This document shows positions 47,643 to 59,631 of a stretch of DNA of 64,000 bases, piece by piece (positions within the stretch are counted from its first letter, which is position 1; each line of letters opens with the position of its first letter). The DNA comes from Toxonevra muliebris. Taxonomy: Eukaryota > Arthropoda > Insecta > Diptera > Pallopteridae. The translations under genes and the position numbers were made by a program. The stretch is from NCBI GenBank assembly GCA_963691655.1, contig OY829326.1:70797235-70861234 (forward strand), given 5' to 3'. Below the pieces are notes generated by a model, which saw nothing but the letters and a program-made list of their open reading frames with translations, searched no databases and was not told the DNA's origin.

Positions 47643-50600
47643 AGTATGATGGTGTTTATTTTCCCTTGGAGCAAATCGGAGCTTTTTTGTTCTTATTCAT
47701 TAAAAAAAAAAAAATGTTAAAGAAAAAATTATTATTTTTCCATCGCATTTTTAGGTATTAGAAAATGGCAAATTAATGTTTCATCATATCCATTGATAGT
47801 GTATAGTTTCTTCTTTAATACGAGACCAAAAATAAAGGTCTAGCTTTAGTATTCGGTAAGTTATTACACTTTATGTCCAACACATTTTCAACAATATTGA
47901 AACTATCGACAAGATATTGCGACTTTCAATGGCCGCACAGACAAATCCTTCGACTAATTAGAATATCTTGTGTATGGATTATGATGAGGGATCCATATAC
48001 TTACGGATTCAATCCGAGATAGTAAATTTTTCGAATTTTGGCCAGCTAGATTTTTCATGGGCCCCATAATGCGATGTCTACTTTCCTGAGGAGTAGAAGG
48101 AAAAAAGCATCCCTCTTCTAAAGATTAATTGATCTTTGATAATTTGGTTTGCAAATTGACTTGAAAAAAGTTTTCCATCAAAAATTGTCCCCTTTGAATG
48201 GAAAGATGTTTTTATAAAAATTTACTTTAAAAGTTTGTTAAAAAAAGGACACTGAAATACATATATATTAACCCAATTTCAGCATTTAAACATTTTTAAT
48301 TTTTTTAGATTTCAAGAAAACTCTTTAACTTTAGAAAAATTAACAAGTATAAAACATATCAGTCTTAGTAATTGGTGAAATTTTCATACATATATACAAA
48401 ACTAAAAAAATTCAAAGGAAAACCCTTCGTTTTGTAATGTGAAGTGTGTTTATAAAAACAAAAATAACAGCAAAAAGAAAATGTGATGGAAATAAAAAAT
48501 GTGCAGTCAACGAAGCGTATGAGTGTTTTTTAATTGCCTGCCATGAATTAAATATCACGTATACACAGTGCACGCTTTTAAATGTTGTTGTGAGTGTGAA
48601 TTCGCTTTTTTCATGTGCTTGTACATATGTCTGCGTGATTATAAGTTTTAAAAAGCTATTTCAATTCTCTGTTTCTTGTTGTTCTGCTTTGAAAATGTGT
48701 TGTAATTGAAAAAGCATTTGCAAGTAGATAAAGTAGTAGAATAGTGCAAAGAAAGCACATCAACAGCAGGCAGCTGCTTTATTTGTTCTCTCTGTCTCGT
48801 TGAAACGTTATGCTTTTCATTATATATTTCAGTTTTATTTGAAGTTTTTTTTTTGGAGCAAAAAGAAAATTAAAATTTAAATTAAAAATAATGCAAAGTA
48901 AACAAAAACACAAATCGTGGCGCTTTTATTTCTACGTCTATTTTTCCCCGTCAAACAGATTTTTTCCATTTTCGTTTTAATGCTGTTCGTTATAATTTAT
49001 TTTTTTTTCTTTCTTCATTTAATTTTTTCTTATTTTTGCACAAACTTTCGATGAAGAGTTTTGTACGCCGCATTTACAAAACAAAAAAAACAAAAGAAGA
49101 AATTGAAACTTTATTTTTTCTTTTTTTTTCATTGAAGTTTGTCTATTTTTCTTAAGTCTTTTATTTCAACTTTTTTTCTTTTCGTATTTTTTTCGATTGT
49201 TATTTATTTCGCTTATTAAAAAGTTTTACTTTATTATGTTTCTTTTGTTCGTTTTTTTCGTTTTTTTTAACTGCTGTTACATGTTCTCTACGCAACTGAT
49301 GCCACAGACGTTGCTCAGTTGTTGCAGCCTTTACAAATTGCTGTTGCATTAAGACAATTACTTCAACAAATGCGTTGTGCAGTAGTTAATTAATTTTATT
49401 TTCTTTTATAAAAAATGAATGTAATTATTGAGAAGTTTTTTTTTCGATTTATAATAGAAAGAGAGGCAAACAGTTGTCGTCCTTTTACGAACATTTTAAA
49501 TGATGTACATAAGTTCAATGAAAAACAAACAGAAAAAGTTTTGTCGACAAAGCGAAGCAAAAAATAATATTTCTAGAAACAAAGAGGTTTATTTATAAAT
49601 AAAATATAATTGAGAATAATTTGTAGAAATCTACATCGCTGGCAAATTATGCATAATGTAGTTGGCGGTTAGAAACCCCAGTGCGGGATACAATAGATCA
49701 ATTGTTCGCACTACAATAAACCCATTGTATATCTATATAACCTCAGAGAGATATTATACTACTTAGATATAAGTATTCACAAATATTTGAAATTTCTAAC
49801 TGAAAAAAGAAACTGGCGGAACGAAAATTTTCTCTACTGGAAGTAAAAACGGAGCTAGAATGCAAACTAACTACGTTCAAATGCTTAGCAAAATGAAAGT
49901 GAGCCTTATAGAGTCCCAGAAAGCTTTACCTAAACGACCGAGCAGCATTAAGTATTATCACTGTGTACTCCAACCCTCTAATCCCTGGTCATATCTTTTG
50001 ATGAAAAAGTCAGAGAATGAACTTTATGAGACTTGCATTAGGAAAACTGGTCGTTCTAACTTGGTGCTCTTGAGTGGCCCAGAACTCATATTAGTTTCGG
50101 AATATTCAGTCTGCAGACAGATTTAAGTTAAGATTATTCTATATTTTTCATATCCAAAAATGCTTAAAAAGCATAAAAATTTGTTTAAAAATGCCCACAA
50201 ATACATTTTTGTTGACAGTCTGGCAGACCTTAGAATTTTTAAAGGATCAGCGAGGAACTTGCGAAAAAAAAAAATAAGAAATTTAAGAGCTAAAGCAAAG
50301 GATGAAATTTGTTTCACTGCATTATTAGTCTAAATATTGGACTTATTTTTTCTCTGAATTTCGCTAAGGTTTTTAGCCTGAATTGCGGTCTGATTCTTAG
50401 TCTAAGCTTAGAATTGATTTTTGAACTCCTTTTAGCCTTGATGTCGGCCTGATTTTTTGATTGACTATGTGAATATATATTTGAATTTTGATTTGATTTC
50501 GGTTCTGGTCTGAATATCATCAGTCTAATTGTTATGATGACTTTTGGTCTACTTTGGTCTGATTTCGGAACTTAATATTGATTTGTGTTTTGGTTTCCGT

Positions 50601-51254
50601 TTTGATGTGATTTTTGGCCAAAATTTACATTGAATTTTTAATACAATTTCTGTCTATTTTCTGCTCTGGATCATCACAAAATTATTTTTATCATAAATTG
50701 TTTTTGTGATAATACAATAAAAAATTGATTTGTATTGCTTTGGAAATTAGCTTTTATAACGTTTAGTTTTCACAATATATTTATATGGTGCTTAATTAGC
50801 TCAGGTTAACCTCAGAAAGATTAAATTTATAACCTTAGCTAAGTTAGGTTAAGACGTGTGATTATTTCCGCTCGGGGATCAATTGCGGTCCATTGTGAGT
50901 CTCTTCGTTTTGTGTTTGCTCTGCATTTGTTTAGCTCCGCACAATAACAATAGAGATGTGACGCAGTCATTTTTAATACTCCAAGAACTGCTGAGCACAG
51001 GTTTCATTATATTATCAATCACATTGAATAATTGTGTATTCGGCGGTAGTATCGTTGCATCTGCTATAATCTTATCCTTGAACTCTCCTTCTAAATTTAG
51101 TTAATGGCCTGTGAAAATAGAAAAAAGAGAATTTGTTTAAAAGGACTATGTTTGTGCCACTCGTGGAACAATTTAGAAGGAAAAGCTAATCGAAAGATTT
51201 CCTTGGAACCTTGGAAGAAACTTTAGTAGAATATTTTATCATTTGTAAGAAAGT
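47643..51254. other. Intron 1 segment, no gene; inverted minisatellite inside
   Basis: AT-rich with long poly-T stretches around 48850-49300. 50330-50690 carries TGGTCTGATTT-type units, the complement of the AGACCAAAA array at 42.9-45.9 kb. The open frames 49860-50126 and 50883-51104 are not recognised. Confidence 0.45.
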
Positions 51255-51265
51255 CATACTATGTA

Positions 51266-51547
51266 GGTTAGATTAGGTTGGAGTAACTGTCGAGATACAC
51301 ACTTAGGCCTGAACGGCCCATTGTGATACCACATAATTGGACCTACAGTTTAACACCGCTTCCGAACGGCGGTGTGGCAATTTTTTATCGGCTTGGTGGT
51401 TTTGCCATTAGCAACCAAGGTGTGTACTTGTACACTATCTTATAATTCTCATATACTTTATATTATTTACCAGACGAAGACGGGAATCGAACCCGAATCT
51501 ACCGGATGAAAGTCTAATGCACTACCCACTAGACTATCGAGGTCGTC
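51266..51547 (-). mobile_element. tRNA-derived SINE, copy C, with 11-bp target duplication
   Basis: This is the best preserved head. On the minus strand it has A-box TAGTCTAGTGG (complement of 51526-51536), an anticodon-loop-like ACTTTCATC, and B-box GGTTCGATTCC (complement of 51483-51493). The order and the TCTAGTGG, CTTTCA and GGGTTCGATTCCCG stretches resemble tRNA-Glu(UUC). The 3' tail again holds CTAACC units (TAGGTTAGATTAGGTTGG on the plus strand). The direct repeat CATACTATGTA occurs at 51255-51265 and 51548-51558. The body is diverged from copies A and B, so this is a different subfamily or age. Confidence 0.9.
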
Positions 51548-51759
51548 CATACTATGTAAGTTAAATGATTTTTTACAGGCACGCAAACGACCTACCTAGG
51601 TTGTAGTAATTGCATATGGGCATACTGAACCCAGTTTATTGCTGCTTCTGACAGATGCGATTTTATTACATACTGAAATATTTTAAATCTATCAATATAA
51701 TTTTATTTTAAATAAGAAATCTTCTTTCTAACTCTCGTTTTCCCTTTTTCTATTTCCAG

Positions 51760-52373
51760 ACCACCGGATTTGGGGGCCTACCCGATGTCACCGAGCACTC
51801 AAACATTCGACGTTCAACGCTCTCCCGCCAAAATTCCATTTCGAATAGTGATTCAGCCGGTGAAATTGCCAGTATACAAAAATCAAAAGTCAACTTTGGT
51901 GATATTACCAAATCATCACCGACAATTTCAACATCAGCAAGCAATGCAGCAATTTCAAAACGTAAATCGAAAGCAGCACAACAACATGATGACATCATCG
52001 GCGGAGCAACTGCAACGACACACCGCTACAAAGCAACACGACGCGGTTCATGTGTTTTTGTTCTAACGCTGGTGGCTGCAATATGTCTGCTGGCTATCGC
52101 TGCGACACTGGCATATCAACATTTCTTTATGTCAGCAAGTCGTAATTCACACGCACAAAGACTGAGAATTGTACGACGGATATTGCGTGAGGTGCCGCTA
52201 GTAGATGGGCATAATAATTTCGCATGGAATGTACGTAAATATGCGCATAGTAGTTTGGAATTAGTGCATTTAAGTCATGATTTAGAGCATAATAAAGCGA
52301 TGTGGACGAGACCGGCGTGGGCGCAAACGGATATGGAACGTTTGAAGCAAGGACTAGTGGGCGTTCAAGTGTG
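51760..52373 (+). CDS. M19 dipeptidase-like protein, exon 2 (membrane anchor and start of catalytic domain)
   Basis: This exon codes residues 447-650 plus two bases of codon 651. The acceptor TTTCTATTTCCAG ends at 51759. The donor TG|GTGAGTA at 52373/52374 splits a Trp codon (phase 2). The order is a Ser/Thr-rich linker (447-535), basic residues (RYKATRR), one hydrophobic membrane segment (about 543-565, FVLTLVAAICLLAIAATLAY), then the M19 domain starting REVPLVDGHNNFAWNVRK. Basic residues before the membrane segment predict N-in/C-out, a type II topology instead of the GPI anchor of mammalian DPEP1. In active members the motif is DGHND: His and Asp bind zinc. Here His597 is kept but the Asp is Asn599. 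The open frame starting at 51770 in another phase is a shadow. Confidence 0.85.
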
Positions 52374-55090
52374 GTGAGTAGGTTTTGTTTGTTAAATATT
52401 GTGTGGGTGATTATCTTGTGGCATGTAATTTAAGAGCGAAAGGGGCTTACTGGTGCGTATGAGTAACATTGAAAGATGAGTTGATGATATGAACACAATA
52501 TGAATATATGTATATCTGCCTACGACGCATTTGAGTAATTTAAATTATATCAATGCCATTGATACTATGCACTAGTTACGATTACATTAATATGCCACAT
52601 AAATATCATTTAATATTTGTGCTTATAGAGCGTATAAGTAACATTTATCTAACATCTAACTTCATGCATACACATGAAGGTGGTGTGTCTGCTAAGAAAA
52701 CTATCTTAAATTATGCCAATTTCGTAAATTAAATATATATTTAGCGACTTAAATCTAAAAACGTGTTTGCCAACAATCATTGCAAAGTGTGCAGCACCAA
52801 CAACAACAATATTCTTGGCAACTTTACATGACTCAAACACTTCAAAATTGTGCCACAAACACAAATAAACGTTGCTGCTTCTGTTTTTTTTTTTTTTTTT
52901 TTGAGTTTGTGGCTCTTTCATGATTTTCATTTTGCATGCAAGTTAATAAAATATGAAAATTTTACAATGTCTTTGCAGAGTTTAGTAGCCAGGCAATCTG
53001 ACAGAGAGACAGACAAATCATCGTCATAGTCTTCGTAGATTGCGGTAGGGAAGAAAGAAAGCAAAAATACAAACAAATAAAAATTTTTTACATAAGCAAG
53101 TAGACAGTTGGCAATTGGCAACATTTTTGGCAATTGCACCTTAGCCACATTTCAGTTGTACACATACATTCAATTCAGCTTCCAACTGTTTGCACATCGT
53201 CGCCGTATTCAATGCTAGGTAGATATGTGCCTACTATCCTAAACGAGTATGTTGCTGAATGGAATTTCAAATCTTTTCTACCTACTACTGTGGTGATACT
53301 GTTGTTGCTTTCATGTGTTTGTTATAGTCTTCTGCACAACACTTTGGCTTGACTGCCTTGCTGGCTGGATGACTGGCTTAGTTTGGTTTGTCTGTGTATA
53401 TGGATATGTCTAGTTGGTTGGCTTGAATTGCATTTCGCCATACATATACAAACACGTTTGACTCATCTGTGGTTGTTGCTTGTTTAAAATGCAAAGTATG
53501 TTCAGCTAAATGCGGCACGTTCAGAAACAATTTGATTTTGGTGTTGTACTTAAACTGTACTACTGTCCTCTTGCATTCAGAATCAGAATCCTAGACATAG
53601 TCATCGTTTGCTGTGTATATTGAGTGTAAAATTTAAATATTTCAGTTCGAGTATTTAATCATTTACATATTGAATTTATTGGTTAAGTGCAAGCAATTTT
53701 CGCGGTAATCATCATTTAATTGCGGTTTCATTTATGCTGCAAATCAAAAATGAAGTTTCAATTATACTGGAAGAATAATATATCAGTGACAAAATTGCAA
53801 AGCCACAAAGCACTAGTTGTGCTGTAAAATAAAACATAATACATTTTTGACGACAATTTTTGCTACTATATTAAAATTTCTGAAACGGTCTTCGATTTGA
53901 GCTAGAAACCTTTTATAATACGATATTAAAATATTTCTTCTCAACTCTATCAAATTCGAAGAACAAAGAAAAAAAATACTTTTGATGTTTCCTCCTCTCC
54001 TTTCTTTGTGGTATTATGAAAATTTAATGGGAATCCAGCTTTTCCACTATATAACTGACATAAAAATCAAAAGCGCTGAAACGGAATTCTATTTTTGAGA
54101 ATCCATAAGCTAAAATGTGTCAATAATATCCATACCGTATATGAACTCTTCATACAAAAATAAATGCCTACAAAAGAGAAACCTATACATCTGTGGTAAA
54201 AAGAAATAACAGCTTAAGTTTATTCTTTCGTCAGCAGAGTTTAATAGCTTTTAATAGAAATATTAAAAAACTTGTAGCGCTGTTTCAAAAACATTTTCCT
54301 TAATTGAATTCATTTATTTTTTGATGTGTAAACATTTTAGCTCACGGTATGGGCAAAAATTTCAAATGTGTAAAATGTAAGAATAACTGTAACGTAAGAT
54401 GTAAGATAACTGTAACGCCCAGTTCCCCTCTCGCTCGCACTAATGCGCGGCATGACTGTGATACTCTAAACAACAAAGAGAAGAGAAGAAGAGAGGGAGA
54501 AATTAAAATACGAGCGGAGTTTGTTTGTTTATGTTTCGATCAATTTTCTCACACATACAAACGAATCATACGAAAACAAAATGTGTGTGTACATTTATTC
54601 GTGGCACATTTATTTGTTGGTGTTAAACGTGTGGAGATCGACTATGCCATACAAGCAGAGAAGTCGCCGTAGCAAACACAGGCGTTTGATAGGTTTTGCA
54701 TTCGGTTAGTTAGATTGCATTAAAATTAAATATTTTTAAAATATAAAAATAATAAAAAATGATAAGTAATAAAGAATCTAGGTTTCAATAAAAGTATAAA
54801 CAAAATGTAGTGATAATGATAGCAAACTACGGCATTATAAAAATTTTGCTTTGTACATTAACCTTAGAAAGGCAACAATTTTTTTATCTATGTAAATAGC
54901 AAAAATGTTAAACAGAGAAAATCAAACTTATTTATTATAAAATCACTTATTTACTTTAATAAAAATACATTGTTTCTTATTTTTATTAAATGCAGTTAAC
55001 GCAACTCTCTGCGCAGTGCTTTTAAGAAGTAGTGCGGTGAATGGTCACCCCTGTTGCCTTTCTAAGATTAAATGCGGAAAGCACTTATCA

Positions 55091-55162
55091 TTGCCTGAGG
55101 ATTGATTTGGCGTATGTGTGTACAAATTCATATACCTATACTCCAAATCAATTCTCAGGCGA
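55091..55162 (+). ncRNA. Candidate pre-miRNA hairpin (intronic)
   Basis: A 72-nt inverted repeat. The outer 20 bp (TTGCCTGAGGATTGATTTGG against CCAAATCAATTCTCAGGCGA) pair without a gap or mismatch, counting two G-U wobbles. Then come one mismatch (C/U), five pairs, another mismatch, five more pairs and an 8-nt loop (55123-55130). In total, 30 pairs and 2 single mismatches give the size and shape of a Dicer substrate. The flanks pair partly (5 of 8 positions), like a pri-miRNA lower stem. I do not recognise either arm as a known miRNA. It lies in sense orientation in intron 2. It could instead be the end of a tiny palindromic repeat, or be transcribed from the other strand. Confidence 0.5.
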
Positions 55163-55940
55163 CGTTATGTAAAATTTTTACATCTAATAAAATTTCAAAT
55201 CAACCGGAAGAAAAACTCAAAGCGCGGAAAAAAGGATGCAATTGCAGCTGTGTATATGCGAGCATATAGTGCCCGATGCATTGATTAAAAGCAAAATAAT
55301 GCAACTACAATATATCAGCCCTATTCACGATTTGGTGTAATTGCAAAATATATGCGATATGGAATAAAAATTTGCATTTGCAATGATGCAAGACCGTTTG
55401 CAATTTATGGGCTATTATATATAAAAGATAATGAATGATATCTAATAAATTTTTAAGTTTATAAAAGAATTGTTTTAATTTGAATTATTTACCTAAGCAT
55501 ATAGATTATACATACATCAAATCCCTATATATGGCTATACATATGTGAGCTTATGTATATGACATTCAGTTGGCTTAACTGTTTACACATCAAATATCTT
55601 GCGTGCCTTGCACGCATCCATTGTTTTTTATAAAAGTGCATTTATTTTCTAGAAATTGTTTTTTAAATATTTATCAGTACCTACGAAAAACAAATTTAAA
55701 TAAAAAAAAAGTTTCGGGGGGCCAAAATATTTTATTTATTCGCATAGAAATAAAAATTTAATACGATTAATACAAAATATGCTGGAGGGCTCAGATCTAT
55801 CTGACTGTGGCCATCCACTACTTTATTTAAATTTGTATCGAAGCTAATTAATATAGCGTTTTAGAAAGTGGACATTTGTCAATATGATCCAGTACGTCAT
55901 AAGTTGTGATTCCTCAAAAATATATTTGTTCGCTTCATAA

Positions 55941-56577
55941 ATGTCTAACTTTGTGCCAGAAAAAGTGGGGAAGTTTAATAGCCTTCTTTCATTTGAAGAA
56001 AACAGCTGCTGAAGGCTATCGATTGTTGGTAGAGGCTTATGGTGAACATGCTCCAAGCCAAGACAATTGCGAACGATGATTTAAAGAATTTAAAAGTGGT
56101 GATTTTTTAACAAAGACCGTGTAGAACCATCGAAAAAATTCGAAGATGGGAGCTGCCTATCATGAACTGCTAAAACCTGTTAAAACGATTACTGCTGAAC
56201 TATACCGACAATATATAATCAAATTGAATCGACCATTGAAGGAAAAATGATCAGAATATGTCCAAAAACATTTTTCTACATGACAATGCTCAGACTCATG
56301 TTGCACATTGTGTTAAGAACTATTTGAAAAAATCAAATGAGACGTTTTACCCGTTGTATTCAACAAACTTGGCTCCTTCCAAATACTACTTGTTTCGATC
56401 GCAGCAACACAGACTTTTGTAACAGCACTTCAATTCGTACGAGGAAGTCAAAAATTAGATTGACGGATAGTTAGCCTCAAAAAATGAGAAGTGGTACTGG
56501 GACGGAATCCATCAATTGCCAGAGATATGGAGAAAAGTAATAGCAAATTATGGCCACTATTTTTTTATTTTGTTAAT
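55941..56577 (+). mobile_element. mariner remnant 2, internally deleted
   Basis: An ATG at 55941 opens MSNFVPEKVGKF. In shifting frames it continues with HLKKTAAEGYRLLVEAYGEH and CERWFKEFKSGDF, then jumps to ELLKPVKTITAELYRQ, LHDNAQTHVAHCVKNYL, LAPSKYYLFRSQ, NSYEEVK and WYWDGIHQLPEMW. The order is that of a DD34D mariner transposase. The helix-turn-helix and first-catalytic-Asp region (roughly residues 60-180 of about 345) is deleted, and several stops and frameshifts follow. It is a different copy from that at 457-1253 and in the opposite orientation. No terminal repeats were found. Confidence 0.85.
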
Positions 56578-58499
56578 TAAATAAATGCCTTTTTTTTAAA
56601 AAAAAAGTCCATTTCATATTTAATACACCTTTTACAAAATATCAAAATAATAAAAACACTGCATTCTTTTAGGGCTATTTTTTAATAATAACAAAAACAA
56701 AATTTCTTTTATACAATAAAATATCTGTCAAATTCTCCACAACGCCGCGTTAGAAATTTTATTTAAACATTTAAGTAAATACGTTAAAAGTTTCCTGAAA
56801 ATAACACTAGTTTACAGCCAAAATTACCAATCAACACCACTATCCAATTCCTATGTAAAATTGGTCGCTGAGCCCGAAAATCAACTCTATTTTTAATGGT
56901 GTAGTTTTGGAGATATTGCCGGTTGAATTTTTTTATCGGAACAAAAAAGGTTGGTTCACATAATTACAAATATCTTGGAAACTAGGAACTTCAGTTGAAC
57001 AAACAGTATACAAAATTATCATCATCATCTTACGTTTATAGATTTTGATTCGATTGGATTAAGAGTTTTGACACAATTAAGTGAATTGCCAAGAAATTTT
57101 AAGTTTTTCTTTTTAAATATTTTTAAACAAAATTTTGGATTACAAATAAAGTTTTGAAAAACGCAATAATTTGCTCTGTTTTAAAACTAGTTGTTTTTAC
57201 TCAATTGCAATTAACTTTTGCTTTTAATCATAAATTTTTACCTTTTATATCTTTTTGTAAAAGTATAGACTTTATGTAAAAAATCCAATAATTCCTTTAT
57301 CATTTTCTTTTGGGAAAGCATCCACTTCCATCCCTAGAAAATAATCAACTAGACCTTTGTCCTTAACTTCTAATCGAGATTGAAGGTCATTTTTGATTTT
57401 TCGAGCTAAACAAATTCAAAAACAGTAAGAAAATAAATTTTTTCCAAACTTTAGGGTCGATGAGCTAGATCTAAATTTTTCCGGATTGATCAAAAACTTC
57501 ATAATTAGTAGTTTCAGGGGCGGCAGCTTAAAAAAAATACTTTCGCTTACTATGGCAACCTTAATATATATATATACTATAATTGATGGAATCGAAATAA
57601 ATAAATAAGTGCACTGTTTAAATGTTCGATAAATGGAGAATGGTAAACAACTCCTATTTGACATTTGGGATTAATTAATTTAAGTTTAACAAAAATGCAC
57701 CATATGTATATTTCTAACAATTGATTTGTTGTATTTGGTAATATGCTCAATTGCATTACCAATACACACTATAACATTCGACTCTGACAAAATATTTCCT
57801 TCTGGTCCAACTCTGATACAGACAATGGCTTAACCCAAATTTAGCCGTTAATAGAATTCGAAAAAAAAAATCTTTATGTTTTTAATTAATATAAAACACC
57901 TCAAAATCAGATAGAAAAATGAATTTAATTATCTCCAACGATGGTCCCAACGTACGTTGTCGTCTTGTACATTGTTCTATGCCTATGGTTTCACATCGTA
58001 GTTTAACTGACGATTCTTCCCAAAAGTTGTTCCATTTGGTTAGCTAGTTATTTACCAGGCCTATTTTTAAATAATTTAAAACGCATATTCTTTTTCAGAC
58101 CTAAGTCCCTGATTGGCTTTTTCTATTTCAGTAAATTTTCGTTAACTTCTCAAACAAGAAAAACTCGTAATCTTTCGGAAATGTTTACTTTAAATTCAAC
58201 TACTTGTTTGTTTAAATAATTCCCAAAATCTTATGATACTCTTTTTCTTTTTCTACCTCCCTTATTTTTTTGATTTATGTAGTTGCAAAATAACATTGTA
58301 AAATTTATTGCCCACTCAACACAATTTAATTAAAGAAAATGAATTGAATTACTTAAGAAAATCTAATTATGTTTTTACACTTTCTTTTGTATTCTTTTTT
58401 CATATATACTTTACGTATCTTATAAATATCTGCATTTTTACACAGACTTCATTTCACTTTTCCTCTTTTTTCTTTTCTTCTCTTTTCCACCCTATTCAG

Positions 58500-59397
58500 G
58501 TCGGCTTATGTGCCGTGCGAAGCACAAGGTTTGGATGCTGTCCAATTGGCGCTCGAGCAAATCGACATAATACGGCGCCTAGCCGATATGTATGCGCAGG
58601 AAACGGTGTTGGTCACATCCTCCAAAGATATTGCAACGGCAAGGCGACGCGGTCAGATGGCGTCACTGATTGGCATCGAGGGAGGTCATGCTATTGGTTC
58701 ATCGCTCGGCGTACTCCGTTCATTCTATTCGCTAGGTGCACGCTATTTGAGTTTGACGCATAAATGTGACGTTTCGTGGGCAGGTTCAAGCGCTTCACCG
58801 CTCGAAAATGGTCTAACACAATTTGGCAAAGCGATTATACGTGAAATGAATCGTCTGGGCATGATGATTGACTTGTCGTATAGCTCGGATGTGACAGCAC
58901 GTGACGTATTGCAAGTAACACGTGCACCTGTCATATTTTCACATTCGGCAGCACGTCAATTGTGCAATTCAACGCGCAATATACCCGATGATATCCTCCG
59001 TTTAGTTGCAGAGAATGGCGGCCTCATTATGATAAGTTTCGATTCGGAAGATGTAGCATGTGGGCGTCATGCACGGCTCAGTGATGTTGTTGATCATATT
59101 AAGTATGTGCGTTCAATTTCGGGCATACAACATATTGGTCTAGGCGCTGGTTATGATGGTATTGAGCTGCCGCCTGTGGGTCTAGAGGATGTTTCTAAGT
59201 ATCCTGATCTATTGGCGACTCTACTGGAAGATCATAACTGGAGTGAAGAGGATATTGCTATGCTGGCGGGAAAGAATTTCCTACGCATCATGGAGACGGT
59301 GGAGAATGTGCGCGACTATTGGAAACGCGCCGCCATCCAACCAATTGAACAGACTGAACCGCAACCAAAGTCACAATGTACGTATATGTCGTCGTGA
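58500..59397 (+). CDS. M19 dipeptidase-like protein, exon 3 (catalytic domain, stop)
   Basis: This exon codes residues 651-949, ending at the TGA 59395-59397. Motifs of the renal dipeptidase family (peptidase M19) include IEGGHAIG with the bridging Glu711, LTHKCDVSWA with His738, APVIFSHSA with His799 (zinc ligand), NSTRNIPDD with Arg810, and GLGAGYDG with Asp870. The remaining zinc-binding His, normally in IDLSHVS, is Tyr778 (IDLSYSS). With Asn599 in exon 2, two of the zinc ligands are lost, so dipeptide hydrolysis is unlikely. The fold-forming parts are intact and collinear with Drosophila M19 proteins (CG6154/CG42750-type, from memory), which argues against ordinary pseudogene decay. There is no C-terminal hydrophobic GPI signal. 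The role is unknown; a binding or adhesion function on the cell surface is possible (inference). Confidence 0.9.
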
Positions 59398-59631
59398 CCA
59401 CAGGTGCAAGCAATACGTGCTGCACCACCCATGGAGCAGCGCAATAAGACACACATTGAGGCAGCAGCATCAACAGATGATAATGGTAATGGTGTGCCAA
59501 TGGGTAAAATCGGGGGCGGTTTTGTGGGTGTGGGTTTTGTAGCAAAGAATCAAAGTAGGAGTGGAGATAGAGTGGACGCGGCAGCCACAGCTGCTGCTAC
59601 TAGTTTAGATGTAATCAAATTTAATCTGTAA
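59398..59631 (+). other. In-frame extension after UGA-C: readthrough candidate
   Basis: After TGA (followed by C, the leakiest context in flies) the same frame stays open for 77 codons, to a TAA at 59629. The peptide begins PQVQAIRAAPPMEQ and continues with Ala-, Gly- and Asn/Asp-rich runs, the style of exon 1, and ends SLDVIKFNL. Readthrough would give a 1027-residue product. An alternative, splicing from GTACGT at 59379 to CAG at 59403, would need an intron of about 25 nt, too short for flies. It may simply be the start of the 3' UTR. Confidence 0.5.

Larger units (their letters stand above)
18592..51759 (+). other. Intron 1 (about 33.2 kb)
   Basis: The intron is bounded by the donor GTGCGT at 18592 and the acceptor TTTTTCTATTTCCAG ending at 51759, after a strong pyrimidine tract and a TCTAACT-like branch site. 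Joining residue 446 to the downstream frame gives continuous phase-0 coding. The intron holds most of the mobile elements of the window, listed separately. No other host gene is evident inside it on either strand. Confidence 0.8.
52374..58499 (+). other. Intron 2 (about 6.1 kb)
   Basis: The donor is GTGAGTA at 52374. The acceptor is a long T/C tract, CTTCTCTTTTCCACC then CTATTCAG, ending at 58499. The join restores the Trp codon and leads into SAYVPCEAQ, the known continuation in insect M19 proteins. The intron contains a microRNA-like hairpin (55091-55162) and a mariner remnant (55941-56577). The rest is AT-rich with no gene seen. Confidence 0.85.

Noticed and set aside
58308..58763. 151-codon plus-strand open frame overlapping the start of exon 3
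   Set aside because: Runs through the pyrimidine tract of the acceptor and reads exon 3 in the wrong frame.
59379..59403. Micro-intron that would remove the UGA stop (GTACGT...CAG)
   Set aside because: About 25 nt, below any spliceable intron size known for flies. Readthrough or a true stop is more likely.
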